Source: Tetrastigma voinierianum (lineage: Eukaryota; Streptophyta; Magnoliopsida; Vitales; Vitaceae). From it: a DNA stretch of 64,000 bases. Of the stretch, positions 46,338 through 59,000 are shown piece after piece (within the stretch, counting starts at the first letter, position 1; each line of letters opens with the position of its first letter). Below the pieces are notes generated by a model. That model saw only the letters and a list, made by a program, of their open reading frames with translations. It searched no databases and was not told the origin of the DNA. The translations under genes were made by a program, and so were the position numbers. Location of the stretch: contig JAEQBH010000137.1 in assembly GCA_016808115.1 (NCBI GenBank), positions 124,001-188,000 on the forward strand, read 5' to 3'.

Positions 46338-47430
46338 AATATCCAACATTGTCAAGCTTGAATTCTTTGCCCTTGACATTTCGGACAAAGTATTTATCTT
46401 GGATTCACGGATCTTTGAAATCCGTGGATCTTATGAATTTGGGAATCTCTTATCCAAAGAGGAAATGTCGCGTCGGCGAGATCGCAAGGCCTTAATTTTC
46501 ATTCAATGTCGTGATCTGAGTTTGAAAAGTGAATATCTTACGGTTAAAAGATCGTTTGATCATACGGAATAATTTGAAAGAGCGATATATTAGTAAAAGG
46601 TAGTAATACTTCAAAAGCCAGATTATGATTGGCTTCATTTAAGATTACAAGATTTAAGTGGTGAGTGACCTTCTGGCTTCATTTATTTTCAAAATTAGGC
46701 TCTCGGTTGCAATTATGTGGAGAAAGATCGCGATGAGGAACGTCTTCGAGAAAACTTATCACTACAGCTGTGCCTCTAACATGCTCCTGCAGCAGCAATA
46801 TAGAGAGCGTCGTTTTACCGGATATTCGAGTTAATTGCATGCGCCTTTGCAGGCGAGGCAAAATATGATTTATTATTAAAATCATCAATCTCAGTCCCTC
46901 TTGGGTCGGTATCACTTGCACGAAGCCAATCTACATCGATTTTATTCATAAACATGGACGGCGTGGATATCATTATGGGGCGGCGGGGCGTTAATTCGTG
47001 GCGTAGTCGTGATCATTAGTGCCGACATAACTCTTGGAATCGAAATTTTAATCGATCTCAAAATAAGAAAAACAAGCTCTAACAACCGAGTTGGCTCATT
47101 CGAGACATTAAATGGAAAGACACGGGGCCACATAACAAGCAAGCATATAGAGCGAATGCGCATAGATGTGGAATGAAGAAGATTCGGTGGTCCGTACTTA
47201 TACGTACGGCCAAACATTTGGTTGATCTTTATCGGGCCCCTCCATTAAAAGGAAAGAACAAAGCGAGTGAGACAAATTTTATTGATGGCAATGACATAAT
47301 GAATTTTAATGACCCTCATCAAGTCTCTCCCAAAGAAGATGACAACCAGAGTAATGCAAAATTCTTTGATGATGAGGGTGCAGTGCCTTTAACTAATTTT
47401 GATATTTCTGATTTCTTTGAGGATCAGTGA
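46338..47430 (+). pseudogene. copia D: gag, frame-shifted
   Basis: Pieces on the plus strand: FFALDISDKVFILDSRI, KALIFIQC, LSLKSEYLTVKRS (46350-46555), YDWLHLRLQD near 46625, then QQQYRERRFTGYS near 46790-46830 and a Gly/Arg-rich region. A zinc-knuckle remnant ending TAKHLVDLYRAPPLKGKN lies at 47205-47265, with the acidic tail ETNFIDGNDIMNFNDPHQVS and DISDFFEDQ. This is the UBN2-type gag common to this copia family. The knuckle cysteines are lost. Confidence 0.75.
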
Positions 47431-47579
47431 GAAATCTAGACCATTTGATTCAATTGGTGGCAATGTTTGCTATGATTGTGATCGGGCTATTATATTACTT
47501 TTCTTATGTTATTTATCTAATCACGAGCACTTTGATTTTATATCTACATTTTGTTTTTCTTTGAAGATATACTTCTCTT

Positions 47580-50500
47580 CGACTTGATCAATTATATATC
47601 ATGTATTTGGATATGAATGTCTTGTTGACTGTGCCACAACCCACACAATCCTACGGAATAAGAAATATTTTTCAAACTTAACATTAATTTCACCTAATGT
47701 CCAAACTATCTCAGGTCCTGTTGACCTAATTAAAGGCTCCGGAAGAGCTACAATCGTCTTGCCTAATGGTACCAAGTTCCAAATTAATAATGCCCTTTAT
47801 TCTAATAAATCTAATAGAAATTTACTTAGTTTCAAGGATATTCGCAGAAATGGATATCTGTGAAACTATGCATCATTGATGGAAATAGTATTTACTCATT
47901 ACTTCTATTATTTTAGGCGAAAACAAATCTTGGAACAAATGGCTTCTTATCGTATGGGTTATATCAGAAGCAGTATAAAAACATTGAATCCCATGCTATA
48001 ATAAACCGGAAGTTCAATGACTCTAAAGCATTTATATTGGCATGAGCGGCTTGGACATCAGATTCTCGCGTGATGCGGCGATATAGTTACAAATTCTAAT
48101 GGGCATCCATTAACAAACGAGACAAATTTTAACATCTCGCCAGTTTTAATTGTCTTCGCGCTATACCGAAGCCCAGGTGATTGTTAGACCATCTTTTACT
48201 AAAGTTTGTGTCGACTCACAGCTAGAACGTATTGAGGGGATATTTGTGGGCTATTCACCCGCCCAGTGGACTATTTATTTTATGGTCTTGGTGATCACGT
48301 CCACTCGATGGTGCAAGTGTATCGCCTTCTTTTCTACCCAGGGAATGTTGCGTTTCTTTAGATTACTAGCTCAAATAATTCGACTAAGGGCCTGATTTCA
48401 CGATCACCTATCAAGACAATTCGTCTTGATAATGCTGGTGAATTCTCATCTCAAGCCTTCCTTAATTATTGCATGTCAATTGGAATATAGATGTTCAATA
48501 CCAAATTGCTCATGTTCCTTTTCGAATGGGTTGTTTGAATCCTTTATTAAGCATTCACGGTTAATTCTTTGAACCTTTGCACCTGAAAACAAATTGCGCT
48601 TTATCGGCATGGGCGTCTTGTATTAAATGCAGCGAAGTTAGTCGCCTCGAGCTAAACTGTCGGGGGTTTATCACCATTCCAACTTGTTTTAGGTTACCAA
48701 CCTAATATTTCACATCTCGTGTTTTTGGTTGTCTTTGTTATGTATTCACTGTTAACACATCGACCCTAAAACTGATTCCTCAACGCCTTAGTATTTATGT
48801 TGGTTTCAATCCTCATCTTATTATCACCTATGTTGAGCCTCTCCGCGGGTGGGGTTTTTCTTGCTTTCGATTTGCGGATTGTCATTTAATGAAAATGTTT
48901 TCCACATGCATTAGGGGGAGGAAGCCAATTCGAGGAATAATGGCGAAAAATTACATGAAATGAATCATCTTTATCTCATTTTGACTCCCACAAAGCAATC
49001 CCGAATTTAGAGGTTCAAAAGATAATTCATTCTGAATGCTACTTAATCGATTACGATGCATTTATTGATTGACAAAGTTACAAATCACATACCAGTACCA
49101 AATATCCAGCTGCAATTGAAATTCGATGGAAAAATTGAAATATAGCATGGCTAATGAGCTAGCCACAATTCAAGCGTGAAGCGACCTCTTGGCTCAAAAG
49201 ACTATGATTCACACAGAAAAAGAAAAAAATGTTAAATTTGTACTCCACGAAGAGGGCTAGCTCCACGAAGAGCATACGAATGAAAAGGATTGACAAATAT
49301 AAATAATGAACTAGCCCTACTTGAGAGGCATCGGTGATCGGTTATCTCATGAGTTTGTCTGAATTTACATAACAATGAAAATTTCTATCAATTATATACA
49401 CAAGGAGTAAAATGCGGAATCGAAATACTACCCTTATAGATGATGCTTTTCTTTCAAAGTGGCCTACGGACATCATAAATAATGATGAAGATCGAGAGCC
49501 ACAAAATATAGATGAATATCGAAGCGTCGAGGAAATGATTGGGTTAAAATGGAAAAGCAATTCAAACGAGTTAAAGTCCACGGCTAAAGCAGAAATTATT
49601 TGGACGATAGTTGAACACCTAAAGACGCAAAACCTATTGGATATAGATGGGTCTTTGTTGGCGAAATAAACAAAAATAAAATAATAGTGCGATATAAAGC
49701 ACGCCTTGTGTGAGTTTCTGCAAAGACACGGAATTGATATGAGAGACATATTCTCCCGTAATGGATGCTTGTTCGCTATTTAATATATTTATGATCTCGA
49801 AGGACTTGATATCGCAGTGATGGATCTTAGTCACTGACCTATTTATATGGATCTCTAGATACTAATGTATATGAAAATCCCTGAAGGATTCAAATTGCCT
49901 GAAGTAATGAATTCAAAACCACAAAGCATATATTCAATCCAAGTTCTGATCTTTATATGGATTGAAGCGATGCAAATTAGAATGTGGTATGTCGTTTAAG
50001 TCATTATTTACTCAAAGAGAAGGATATGTGAATAATTCAATTTGTCCATGCGTTTTATCAAGAAGAAGTAACAGCCCAATTTGCAATTGTGCGGTATATG
50101 TGGATGATTTGAATTTAATTGGGACTCTGAAAAGCTCATCAAGCAGGTTGACTACTTAAAGAAGAATTTGAAATGAAGATCTTGGGAAAACAAAATATTG
50201 TCTCGGCACTTGAGATCGAGTATTGTTCGAATGGTGTAATCCATCAATCAACATATGCGAGAAAAAGTCACGAAGCGCTTTTATATGGATAAATCACATC
50301 CTTAGTTCCCCCCATGGTTGTTAGGTCACTTGAAGTGACTAAGATCCGTTAGGCCTAAAGAAAGAAAATGAAAAATTACTTGGTCTGAAGTACCATATCT
50401 TAGTGCAATTGGGGCACTAATGTATCTTACAAATTATACTCGACCGGACATTGCTTTTCGGTTAATTTACTAGCGAATGCGAGTTCGGCTCCAACTAAAA

Positions 50501-51210
50501 GGCGGAATGGGAATTAAACATGTATTAAGATATCTCAGGTGGAGCGTGTGACATGAGATTATTTTATTCTAAGACATTGGAACCTGATTGTTTGGTTATG
50601 CGGATGCGAGGCTATCTTCGGACCCTCACGAGCCACAGTCTGACGGGATATATTTATTTATGGAAATCTTTGCTATATCCACGGAGATCAATTAAAACAA
50701 ACTATGGTGGCCACCTCCTCGATCATTAAGAGGAAATACTTGCCATGCATGAAGCTAAGCGAGAATGTGTTTGGGTGAAGTCAGGTGATACAACACATCA
50801 GTCATGTAGGTTATCTTCTATTAGAATGAACCCAGCGAGTATTATATGAAGATAATCTCTTTGCATCTTATTGCGCAAGTCAAGGAGGATATATTAAGGT
50901 GGTCGAGACTAAGCATATTTCACCAAAATTCTTCTATACTCATGAACTGCAGAGTAGTGAATTGAGATCGATACAGCGAGATAAGGTCAGTGATAATCTA
51001 AGCGGTTATTTATAAAAAGCAACGCCCTGCAGCGATTCGAGAAACTTGTGCGTCCAGGATTGGTATGCTTGGTAGATCTCGGAATGAAGTATCAGCATGT
51101 CACTGTCGGGAGCATTGTTAAAGTATTGTTATCTTGTGTCTTCGCCGTCCGGGTTTTATCCATTGGGTTTTGCGGCAAGGTTTTAAGCAGGCGTGCTAAT
51201 AATCACCCCC
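47580..51210 (+). pseudogene. copia D: pol (protease, integrase, RT, RNase H), frame-shifted
   Basis: Protease motif VDCATTHTILR near 47618-47655. Integrase: LHWHERLGHQ near 48035-48065, IKTIRLDNAGEFSSQAF and NYCMSIGI near 48410-48485. RT: KIPEGFKLPE-like near 49870-49905, AVYVDDLNLIGTLKS near 50090-50135. RNase H: MVATSSI near 50705, HEAKRECVW, then EGGYIKVVETKHISPKFF-like near 50880-50935 and DNL near 50990. Stops and shifts occur throughout. Confidence 0.75.
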
Positions 51211-51229
51211 AATGATGGTCATTCGAGAG

Positions 51230-51467
51230 TGTTATAAATATTGTACTGTCTTGGATTTTGAACTATTATAATGACTGTGATTACAATGTCATTTATTTAT
51301 GTAAAGGCTTTGGCCTTCTCACTATTAATGTATCATTTATGTAAAGGCTTTTGGCGCCCTCGCCTGTTTATAAATGAAGCTGTCAGTCATGAAATAGAAA
51401 TCGTGAATTCCTCTGAATTCTCTCTTTGTCTCTTCATATCTCTCTACAATTCTTTTGATTTACAACG
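51230..51467 (+). mobile_element. 3' LTR of copia D
   Basis: Preceded by a short purine tract (GAGAG, compare AAGGAGGAG in element E). It ends at the ATAAT target duplication. Confidence 0.78.
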
Positions 51468-51472
51468 ATAAT

Positions 51473-52634
51473 ATTTTTATTTTGTAAATACATTAATTTA
51501 ATATAATAAATAAAAATATTAAAAATAAAACAAAAATAAAATATAAGCGGAGACGGGTATGAGAATTTCTCCATCCTCATGACGAGATCTAGTCTCGTTT
51601 AATTTTTTGAATTGGAAGGGTTTAGGAATTGAAAAAAATAAATAGGACTGAGTTGGGATGGGGCCATCTCGTCTCGAACTCACCTATTATAAATCATAAG
51701 ATCTCTAGGTAAACCATGGAACCTCCTTCCTTTCCACCCCATTATTGATTGGGCAAAGTGCGAAGGGTGGTATCGTGAAATTTTTTTGCTGTTTATTCCA
51801 CCAATCTCGAACATGGTCAGAACTTATGTCTTGCCCAATCCATTGGTGTGATATATCATCAAAACTTTTTTTTTTTACAACTAAAGACTTTAGTTATCAT
51901 GTAGTTGTCTTCACTGAGACTCGAGACCTTGCCCAATCCTCCTTCGCTCTACACTGTTGAAACATTGGCTACAGGCATGATGAAATTTATATCACTTGAG
52001 ACTAACAAGATTCATTTTGTGTCTCTTTCATTTTCATCCATCAAAGCCTTTATTCAGGATTTAATATAATTTATAAAAATATTTATTTTCTATGTAAATC
52101 ATCAATTTTTATATAAAAGCAATTATGATTTTTTTTTTTGAAAGGAAAAATAATATTATTTATTCAAACTTTCAATAGATCTATAGATTCAAGATATAAA
52201 TAACAAAAATCATATAGGATGAAACAATATCTAGGTTAATAGCATAATAAATCGGCATAAAGCGTACAAATTTGATAAAATAATGACTATAATATTTATG
52301 CTTCAGGTTAACTGGCTTGTCTGGAGTATTCGTAATTTGTGTCGAGCATGAATCTGCGCTTGCGTGTCTGGATCGCCTCTGCATGGATAAAACCGCCTTG
52401 AAGGCGAACAACATCATATCATAGCAAAATCGACTGACAAATAAGCGTCGATAAGCGATAACACAAAAAACAAAATAAAACCTAAATCTTCGTGGAAGAC
52501 CACTTTACTAAGCAATAAAATGAAAGAAAATGATTTAAAAGGGTGATTTTAGGCCAAGAATAACCAAAAAATCACTCCTCATTGCTTGAGGAAAATAGGC
52601 TACAAGAGAAAAATATAAGATAAAAAATAACTAT
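51473..52634. other. Interval between copia D and copia E
   Basis: AT-rich; a GAGACGGGTATGAGAATTTCTCC stretch near 51548 resembles common dispersed plant repeats. No gene recognised. Confidence 0.5.
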
Positions 52635-52832
52635 TGTTATAAATAATTCATTGAGAATTGTGAATGACCACACATTTATCGGTAAATCATTATGGATGTA
52701 CTTATTACTGTATTAATGAAGACCCCTATATATATGGGATCCCTGATAATGAAAGATAAAGAGAAAAATGACCTTTAGAGTTCTCTCTTTGTTCTCTCGG
52801 TTTCTCTCTTCCTTTCTTTATTCTTTATAACA
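52635..52832 (+). mobile_element. 5' LTR of copia E
   Basis: 198 bp, TG...CA. A TATA box (TATATATAT) lies at 52727-52735. It is followed by CGTTATCAGCACGAGAG, the primer-site region characteristic of this copia family. Confidence 0.88.
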
Positions 52833-53214
52833 CGTTATCAGCACGAGAGTTCAGACAGACAAAGCCACAAAACTAGTAAGGTATTTTGAATATGTATTTT
52901 TCATTTTTTTTTCCCTTTTCTTTCTTTTCTAAAGAAAATTTTATAGTCAGAAGCTATAAAACTAAACGTTATTCATAGCCTAAAGTTATGAAAATCTAAG
53001 TTGATAAAGATTTCTTCCGTCATTGATTCATAACCTGAAAATATGCACTCTTCCCTCTGTGATAGAATGAGAAATTTGAATCATAGCCCTCAAGTTTTCA
53101 TTTTAAAACATTACCACTTGAGTTCAGATATATTATTATTAAATTTTAAGTTATTAAGTTATAATTTTCTTATATCTTTTCACTTTATTCGTATACTGTT
53201 AATTATTTCATAAA

Positions 53215-54321
53215 ATGACTAAAATCATGGCTTCGAATTTCTTCTGCACTTGATGGTCGAGAGCGAAATTATTTATTTTGGATATTGGATCTTTGAAATC
53301 ACTTAGAATCTTATGAATCTTGAAATACATCAAGAAGGAAATCATAGCATCAGCGGGATGTAGCTAAAACTTTAATATTCCTTCGTCATATGATGAGGCC
53401 TCAAAAGTGAATATCTTTACGATCAGGATCCATTAATATATACGGAAAATTTTGAAAGAGCGGTATGACCATCAAAATGTGTAATACTTCCTAGGGCCCA
53501 CGTTATAGTTGGATTCGTGATGACTACAAGATTTAAGTATCGATGGCCCATAACTCGGCACTTGTTCAGAATTAGCTCTCGAAATTTAAAATTATGTGGA
53601 GAAAAAGTCTTGGATGAACGTCTTGAGAAAACATACACCACCACGCCTCTATGCTCCTGCAATGACAATATAGAGAAGCATTCGTTTTACAAATATTCTG
53701 AGTTAATTACATATGCCTCCTTGTAGGTGAGCAAAATAATGAATTGTTATTAAAAATCACCAATCTCGCCTGCTGGTTACATCTTTGCACGAAGCCCGAT
53801 GCCGCGATTGAGCCAGCGGCGTGGGCGTGGACATGGATATTTTTATGGACAAGGCTGAGGTCGTAGTCGTGGTTGACATATATTCTTGGAATCAAGGTGA
53901 TTATAATCAACCTCACAATAAGAAAAACAACTCCAATAACCAGAAGCTAAATCATTCGAAATATTCAGGGAATGCATTTGGGCATAGCAAAATGGTTTAT
54001 GAGGCCAGATACTTGAATGAAATGGAAGGTCACTGGTCACGTACATGTCATACGACTAAACATTTGGTTGACCTTTCTGAAGCCTCCATTAAAGGAAAAG
54101 GTAACCAAATTGAGACCAACTTTATTAATGGTCAAGGGACAATGAATCTTAATGATCCTTATCAAGTCTCCCTCCAAGAAGCTAACAATCAAATTGATGA
54201 CAATTTCATTGATAATGATGGTGCAATACCTTTAACTCATTTTGATATCTCCGATTTATTTGAAGATCCAAGTGGAAAAATTGACAATTTGATTGGTGAT
54301 AGCAATGTGTGTTATGATTAA
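53215..54321 (+). pseudogene. copia E: gag, N-terminal half broken, C-terminal half open
   Basis: ATG at 53215 (MTKIMASNF). The N-terminal half is frame-shifted but shows LKSEYLYDQDPL near 53405. Then an open piece 53517-53715 has FRISSRNLKLCGEKVLDERL, EKTYTTTP and KYSELITY (UBN2-type gag). The final 166 codons (53821-54321) are open and contain EGHWSRTCHTTKHLVDLSEA, the second half of a zinc knuckle with its first Cys pair missing. After it come the acidic tail NDPYQVS, FDISDLFEDPSGKIDNLIGD and CYD. Gag packages the element RNA. Confidence 0.8.
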
Positions 54322-54399
54322 CATATATGTTTATTATGTTACTTTTTATTACATATTTAATATAAACCGAGTTCTTCTATTTAAATTTTGTCTTTTTTT

Positions 54400-55980
54400 T
54401 TGAAGATATATGGATCATTCTTCTGGAGTGCATGTCTTGTTGAAATACATTGCCACAACTCACATAATTTTACGTGATAATAAATATTTTCAAACTTAAC
54501 TTTAGTTCCATTTAATGTTAGTATCTCGAGTCAGTTGACTTTGAGTAAAGACTGGGAAGAACTACTATTGATTACGCTAATGGCACAAAGTTTCAAATTG
54601 ATGATGCCCTTTATTCTAATAAATATAATCGAAATTTACTTAGTTTCAAGAATATTCGCCGAAATGGATATCACATTAAAGCTATAAGTCATAATGAAAA
54701 TGAGTATTTACTCATTACTGGGCAAAAACAAATCTTTGAACAATTGATTTCTTCATCATATGGATTATATCAAACAACTATTAGACTTCTTGAATCTCAT
54801 GCTGTCATGAACGGAAGTTCAATGACCCCGAACATTTTATTGTGGCATGAGCGGCTTGGACACCGGGACTTTCAATGATCGCATTTGTATAGTTCAAAAA
54901 TTCTAACGGGCACCCATTAACGAGCGAAACATTTAAAATCTCATGATTTTAGTTGTACTGCTTATTCTCGAGGCAAATTAATTATAAGACCATCTTTTAC
55001 AAATATTGCGTCTAAACCCCTACATTTTTAGAACGTATTTAAGTAGATATTTGTGGGCCTATTCACCCACCTAGTGGACCTTTTCGTTATTTTATGGTTT
55101 TAATTTATGCATCCACTAGATGGTCTCATGTATGCCTTATTTCTACCCGGAATGTTTCCTTTTTCCGGATTCTTAGTCGAATAGTGCGCTGAGAGGGCCT
55201 GATTCACGATCATCCTATCAAGACAATTCGTAGCGGTAATCTTTAATTAATTCTCATCTCAAGCCTTCCTTGATTATTGTATGTCAATTGGAATAGATGT
55301 TCAATACTCAATTGCTCATGTTCATACTCAAAATGGGTTGGTTGAATCCTTTATCAAACATCTGCAACTAATTGTTAGACTATTACTTTTGAACACCAAA
55401 TTGCCTTTATCGGCATAAGGGCATGTTATTATTTATCTTGTAATTTAATTCACCTTCGTCTGACGATCAAGTTATCCCAACCTGCTTGTTACAGGTTATC
55501 AACCTAATATTTCACATTACGTGTTTTTTGGTTGTGTTGTTTATGTTCCCTTGCACCCGCTCATCAGACTAAACTAGGTCTCGGCTTATCGTCTTGGTAT
55601 TTATGTTGGTTTTCAATCTTCATCTATTGTGCTATATTGAACCTCTCACAGTGAGGTTTTTCTTTGCTTTCAGTTGTAGATTATCATTTTAATGAAGATG
55701 TTTTCCCGCTATTAGAAAGAGAAAAGCCAATTCTATAAGAATTGTGAGAAATTACATGGACTGAATCATCTTTTTCTCATCTTGGCCCCCCCACAAAGCA
55801 ATCTGAATTAGAGGTTCAAAAGATAATTCATTTACAAAATCTTGCAAATCGATTGCTTGATGCATTTATTGATTCAACAAATGTTACAAAATCACATATA
55901 TCAGCTGCAAATATCTCAGCACGAATTGAAATTCCAATGGGAGAATTGAAATATAGTGTGGCCAATGAGCCTAAGCCACA
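54400..55980 (+). pseudogene. copia E: protease, integrase and start of RT
   Basis: IATTHIILRDNKYFSNLTL (protease, with the D of the active site lost; D keeps it), the GAG-pre-integrase LWHERLGHR near 54840, the integrase core with QAFLDYCMSIGIDVQYSIAH and VHTQNGLVESFIKHLQLIV near 55260-55380, then the RT linker SELEVQKIIHLQN near 55800-55840 and DAFIDSTNVTKSH. It stops at 56003, where unit C is inserted; homologous sequence resumes at 61251 (GGCTCAAAAAGA, as in uninterrupted D near 49190). Confidence 0.8.
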
Positions 55981-56003
55981 ATTAAAACACGGATGACCTA
56001 TTG

Positions 56004-59000
56004 TGTAACCTTGCAAAAATATCACACTGCTTGAGTTTTCGACATGTTTTAGGGTATAATAAAAACAAAGTATATTTATCCGGGATAAAATAAAATAAGC
56101 AAGAACTTGGAATTAATACAACAGTTAAGGGTAAATTAATAAATTACCAATTCATGACCCAAGGGTCATAATATAATAAGTTCATATGCCAAAGTAGGAT
56201 TTTGATAAATTGAATTGAGAATAAAAATGAAAATGAGGACCTAAGAGTAATAAAAGAAAGATATTAGAATAAAATAAGGAAGAAAATTGTGGAAGAGGCA
56301 AGTGACTTGAAGAAGGGATGAAGTTTCACCATTGGAAGAGTGAAATAAAAAAGGGGATAAGATCGAATAAGGATAAGACGAAATAAATATCTCATTTGGT
56401 ATTGGGAGAAAGAGAGGAACTTAAAAACGGATAAGAGAGAAGAGAAGAAAGGAAGAAGAAGAAGAAGAAGAAAGAAAAGAAAAGAAGAAAAAGAAAAGAG
56501 AGAAAAAGAAAAAGTCGCGGGTATGGAAGCTAGGAATATTTATATGAAAACTATAGGTGTATGGATACTGTTTTGGGTTGTATGGAACTATGAGTATTGG
56601 TATGGAGATTTGAGTATAGTTTTTTGTATGGAAGCTATGGGAGTATGGAAGTCTAGTTTTGGTCTAGAAAGTTTAGATACATGGTTTAAAACCCTACATC
56701 TTGTGTATGGTTTTGGGTTTAGGAGCTCTAAACTCATTTCGGTAGGTTGAGGTTGAGAAGAGCTCTAAGGCTCCTAGATATGTGTTTTGGGAGGGTCACA
56801 GGCGCAAGTTGAACGAGAAATTTCCCTATTTTGATCATGCTAAGTGGCCCAGGACCTTAGAACAGTTTTGGGTTTAGAAATAAAGAGATTTGGTAGTAAG
56901 TCCTTCTAATTAAATTGTATCCACATCAATGAACTTAATGTTAGGCTTTTGAATTTCTGTTAATTCGGACCCTGTAGACAAGTTATGGTCTTTTACTCAC
57001 GAATAGTCTAATGGGCGAGAGGTCGGCCATAGAGTCATCTGGAGTTAAGTGGCAGAAGTGGCGACCAGGTGGAGCCTATGGTCACGCCGAGGAATTAGGG
57101 CAGGGCTAGGCCATTAAATTATTATTAGCCGGGCCAAATTTGGCTGCACATTCCCCGACGCGAATTTTTGCCTTGAGACTGGCCAGCCTCGGCCGGTTTT
57201 AAAGGCGGGTGGGTACAGTCAGTGGCCGACGCGGTGCCGGCTCTGATGGGGTTCGCGGACCTCGTCACGAAGTGAGACCTCATCCAACGAGTCGTGGACC
57301 GCAAATCTGTAGAGCTTCGGCTCGGCCGATTCGGTCGGCTTCGGCTAGGTTAGCTACGATATGACCTCCCGACTTGGGAAGGTCATACTTCTTAAATCCG
57401 AACTCAGTTTTGGGTGTTCTTGGACTCTGGAAAGCCCATTGAATTAAAGAATCCATTTGATATGCATGAGGGAGGATATTAGGTGTCAGACGAGGTGTTA
57501 GACCAGGCTCACCGAGGTCAAATTCATTCTTCCGAGTTCGGTTGACTACGTATGACCTTAAACCGGAAGATCATAACTCCTTGAGTCAGAACTCCGTTTT
57601 GGTGTTTTTGAGACTCTATGGAAATCCCCATGAGTCAAGAATCTATTCATAACACAGGGAGGCTAGTAGATGTCAGATTGAGGTGTTAGACCAAGCACCC
57701 GACCAGGTCAACAGCTCGGCGATTCGGGTCGGCTCGGTAGTTCGGGTCGGCTCGGGTGGGTTGATACGTGTGACCTCCAACTTCGGAAGGTCATAACTCC
57801 CTTCGTCAGGAACTTGCTACATTTGGAGTTCTTAGACTCTATGGAAATCCATTGAGTCGAGAATATATTAATATGCCCGAGGAGGGACATTAGATGTCAG
57901 GCCCAGAGTGTTAGACTAAAGCTCGGCAATTCATTTCATTTCGGCTAGTTCGGGTGACTCGAGCTGGGTTGACTACGATATGACCTCGACCCGGAAGGTC
58001 CTGCTCCTTCGTCAGAACTCCAGATTTGGGTGTTCTTAGACTCTATGGAAAGCCCATTGAGTCAGAATCCATTGATATGCACGAGGAGGATGTGGGTGTC
58101 AAAGCAGTGTTAGACCGATCTCACCGAGGTCAGGTCAGCTCGTCGATTCGAGTTTGACTACGTGTGACCTCAGGCCGGAGTCATGCTCCTTCTTCCAAAC
58201 TCCGATTCGGGTGTTCTTAGACTCCTATGGAAAGGCCATTGGTCAGAATCCGATAATATGCCTGAGGAGGACGTGGATGTTAGACCGGGGTGTTAGACGA
58301 GCTGGTAGGTCGGGTCAGCTAGACCGGGTTCGGGTCGGCAATTTGGGTTAACTACGATATGACACCGGCAGGTCGTAACCTTCGTCCAGGACTTCAGTTT
58401 CTGTTGTTCTTGAGACTCTATGGAAAGCCTATTAGTCGAATACATTCATATTCACGAGAAGGATATTAGGTATGAACCGAGGTGTTAGACCCGAGATCGA
58501 CCAGGTCAGGTATTCGGCGATTCCGAGTTTGACTACGTATGACCTCTGACGGTCATGGCTCGCCGTCCGAACTCCGTTTGGTGTTCTTGAACTCTATGGA
58601 AGCCATTGAATCAAGAATCCATTCATGCCTGAGAAGGCTAGTAGATGTCAGATAGGTGTTAGACCTAGTTTACTGAAAATGAATGGTTTGCAAGTGTACT
58701 AATCGCTTGGTTAAAGAAGAATGGGATACATGGTAGAAAGGATATAGATATGAACAAGAAATAGCAACATAAGTAGATTTGATATGGGTAAAGTCAATTG
58801 GAATACATGATAAGAAAAGAGATAGATATGAACAAGAAATAACAACATAAGTAGATTTGATATGTAAAGGAATATAGAAGAAAAGAATAAAATGATAAAC
58901 TCAGAGAACACGTATAATTGTATGACTACTTAAGACCGGATATTGAATGATAAGACATATATGATCAGTGCTTCAGCACTCCTGCTAGTGCTACAGCACT

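Larger units (their letters stand above)
45337..51467 (+). mobile_element. Ty1-copia retrotransposon D, both LTRs
   Basis: LTRs at 45337-45578 and 51230-51467 both start TGTTATAAATAT and end in a TCTTTTGATTT...ACG block. ATAAT flanks both sides (45332-45336 and 51468-51472), a perfect 5-bp target duplication. Internal order is gag, protease, integrase, RT, RNase H, as in copia. A TTATCGGCCCTTG stretch follows the 5' LTR where element E has TTATCAGCACGAG. An AT tract (46052-46119) and AAT repeats lie before gag. The LTRs differ by many indels, so it is old or badly sequenced. Same family as E, same orientation. Confidence 0.88.

Noticed and set aside
57290..58675. CRISPR-like repeat array
   Set aside because: The units are ~190 bp, contiguous and without spacers, inside a plant LTR; it is an ordinary minisatellite.
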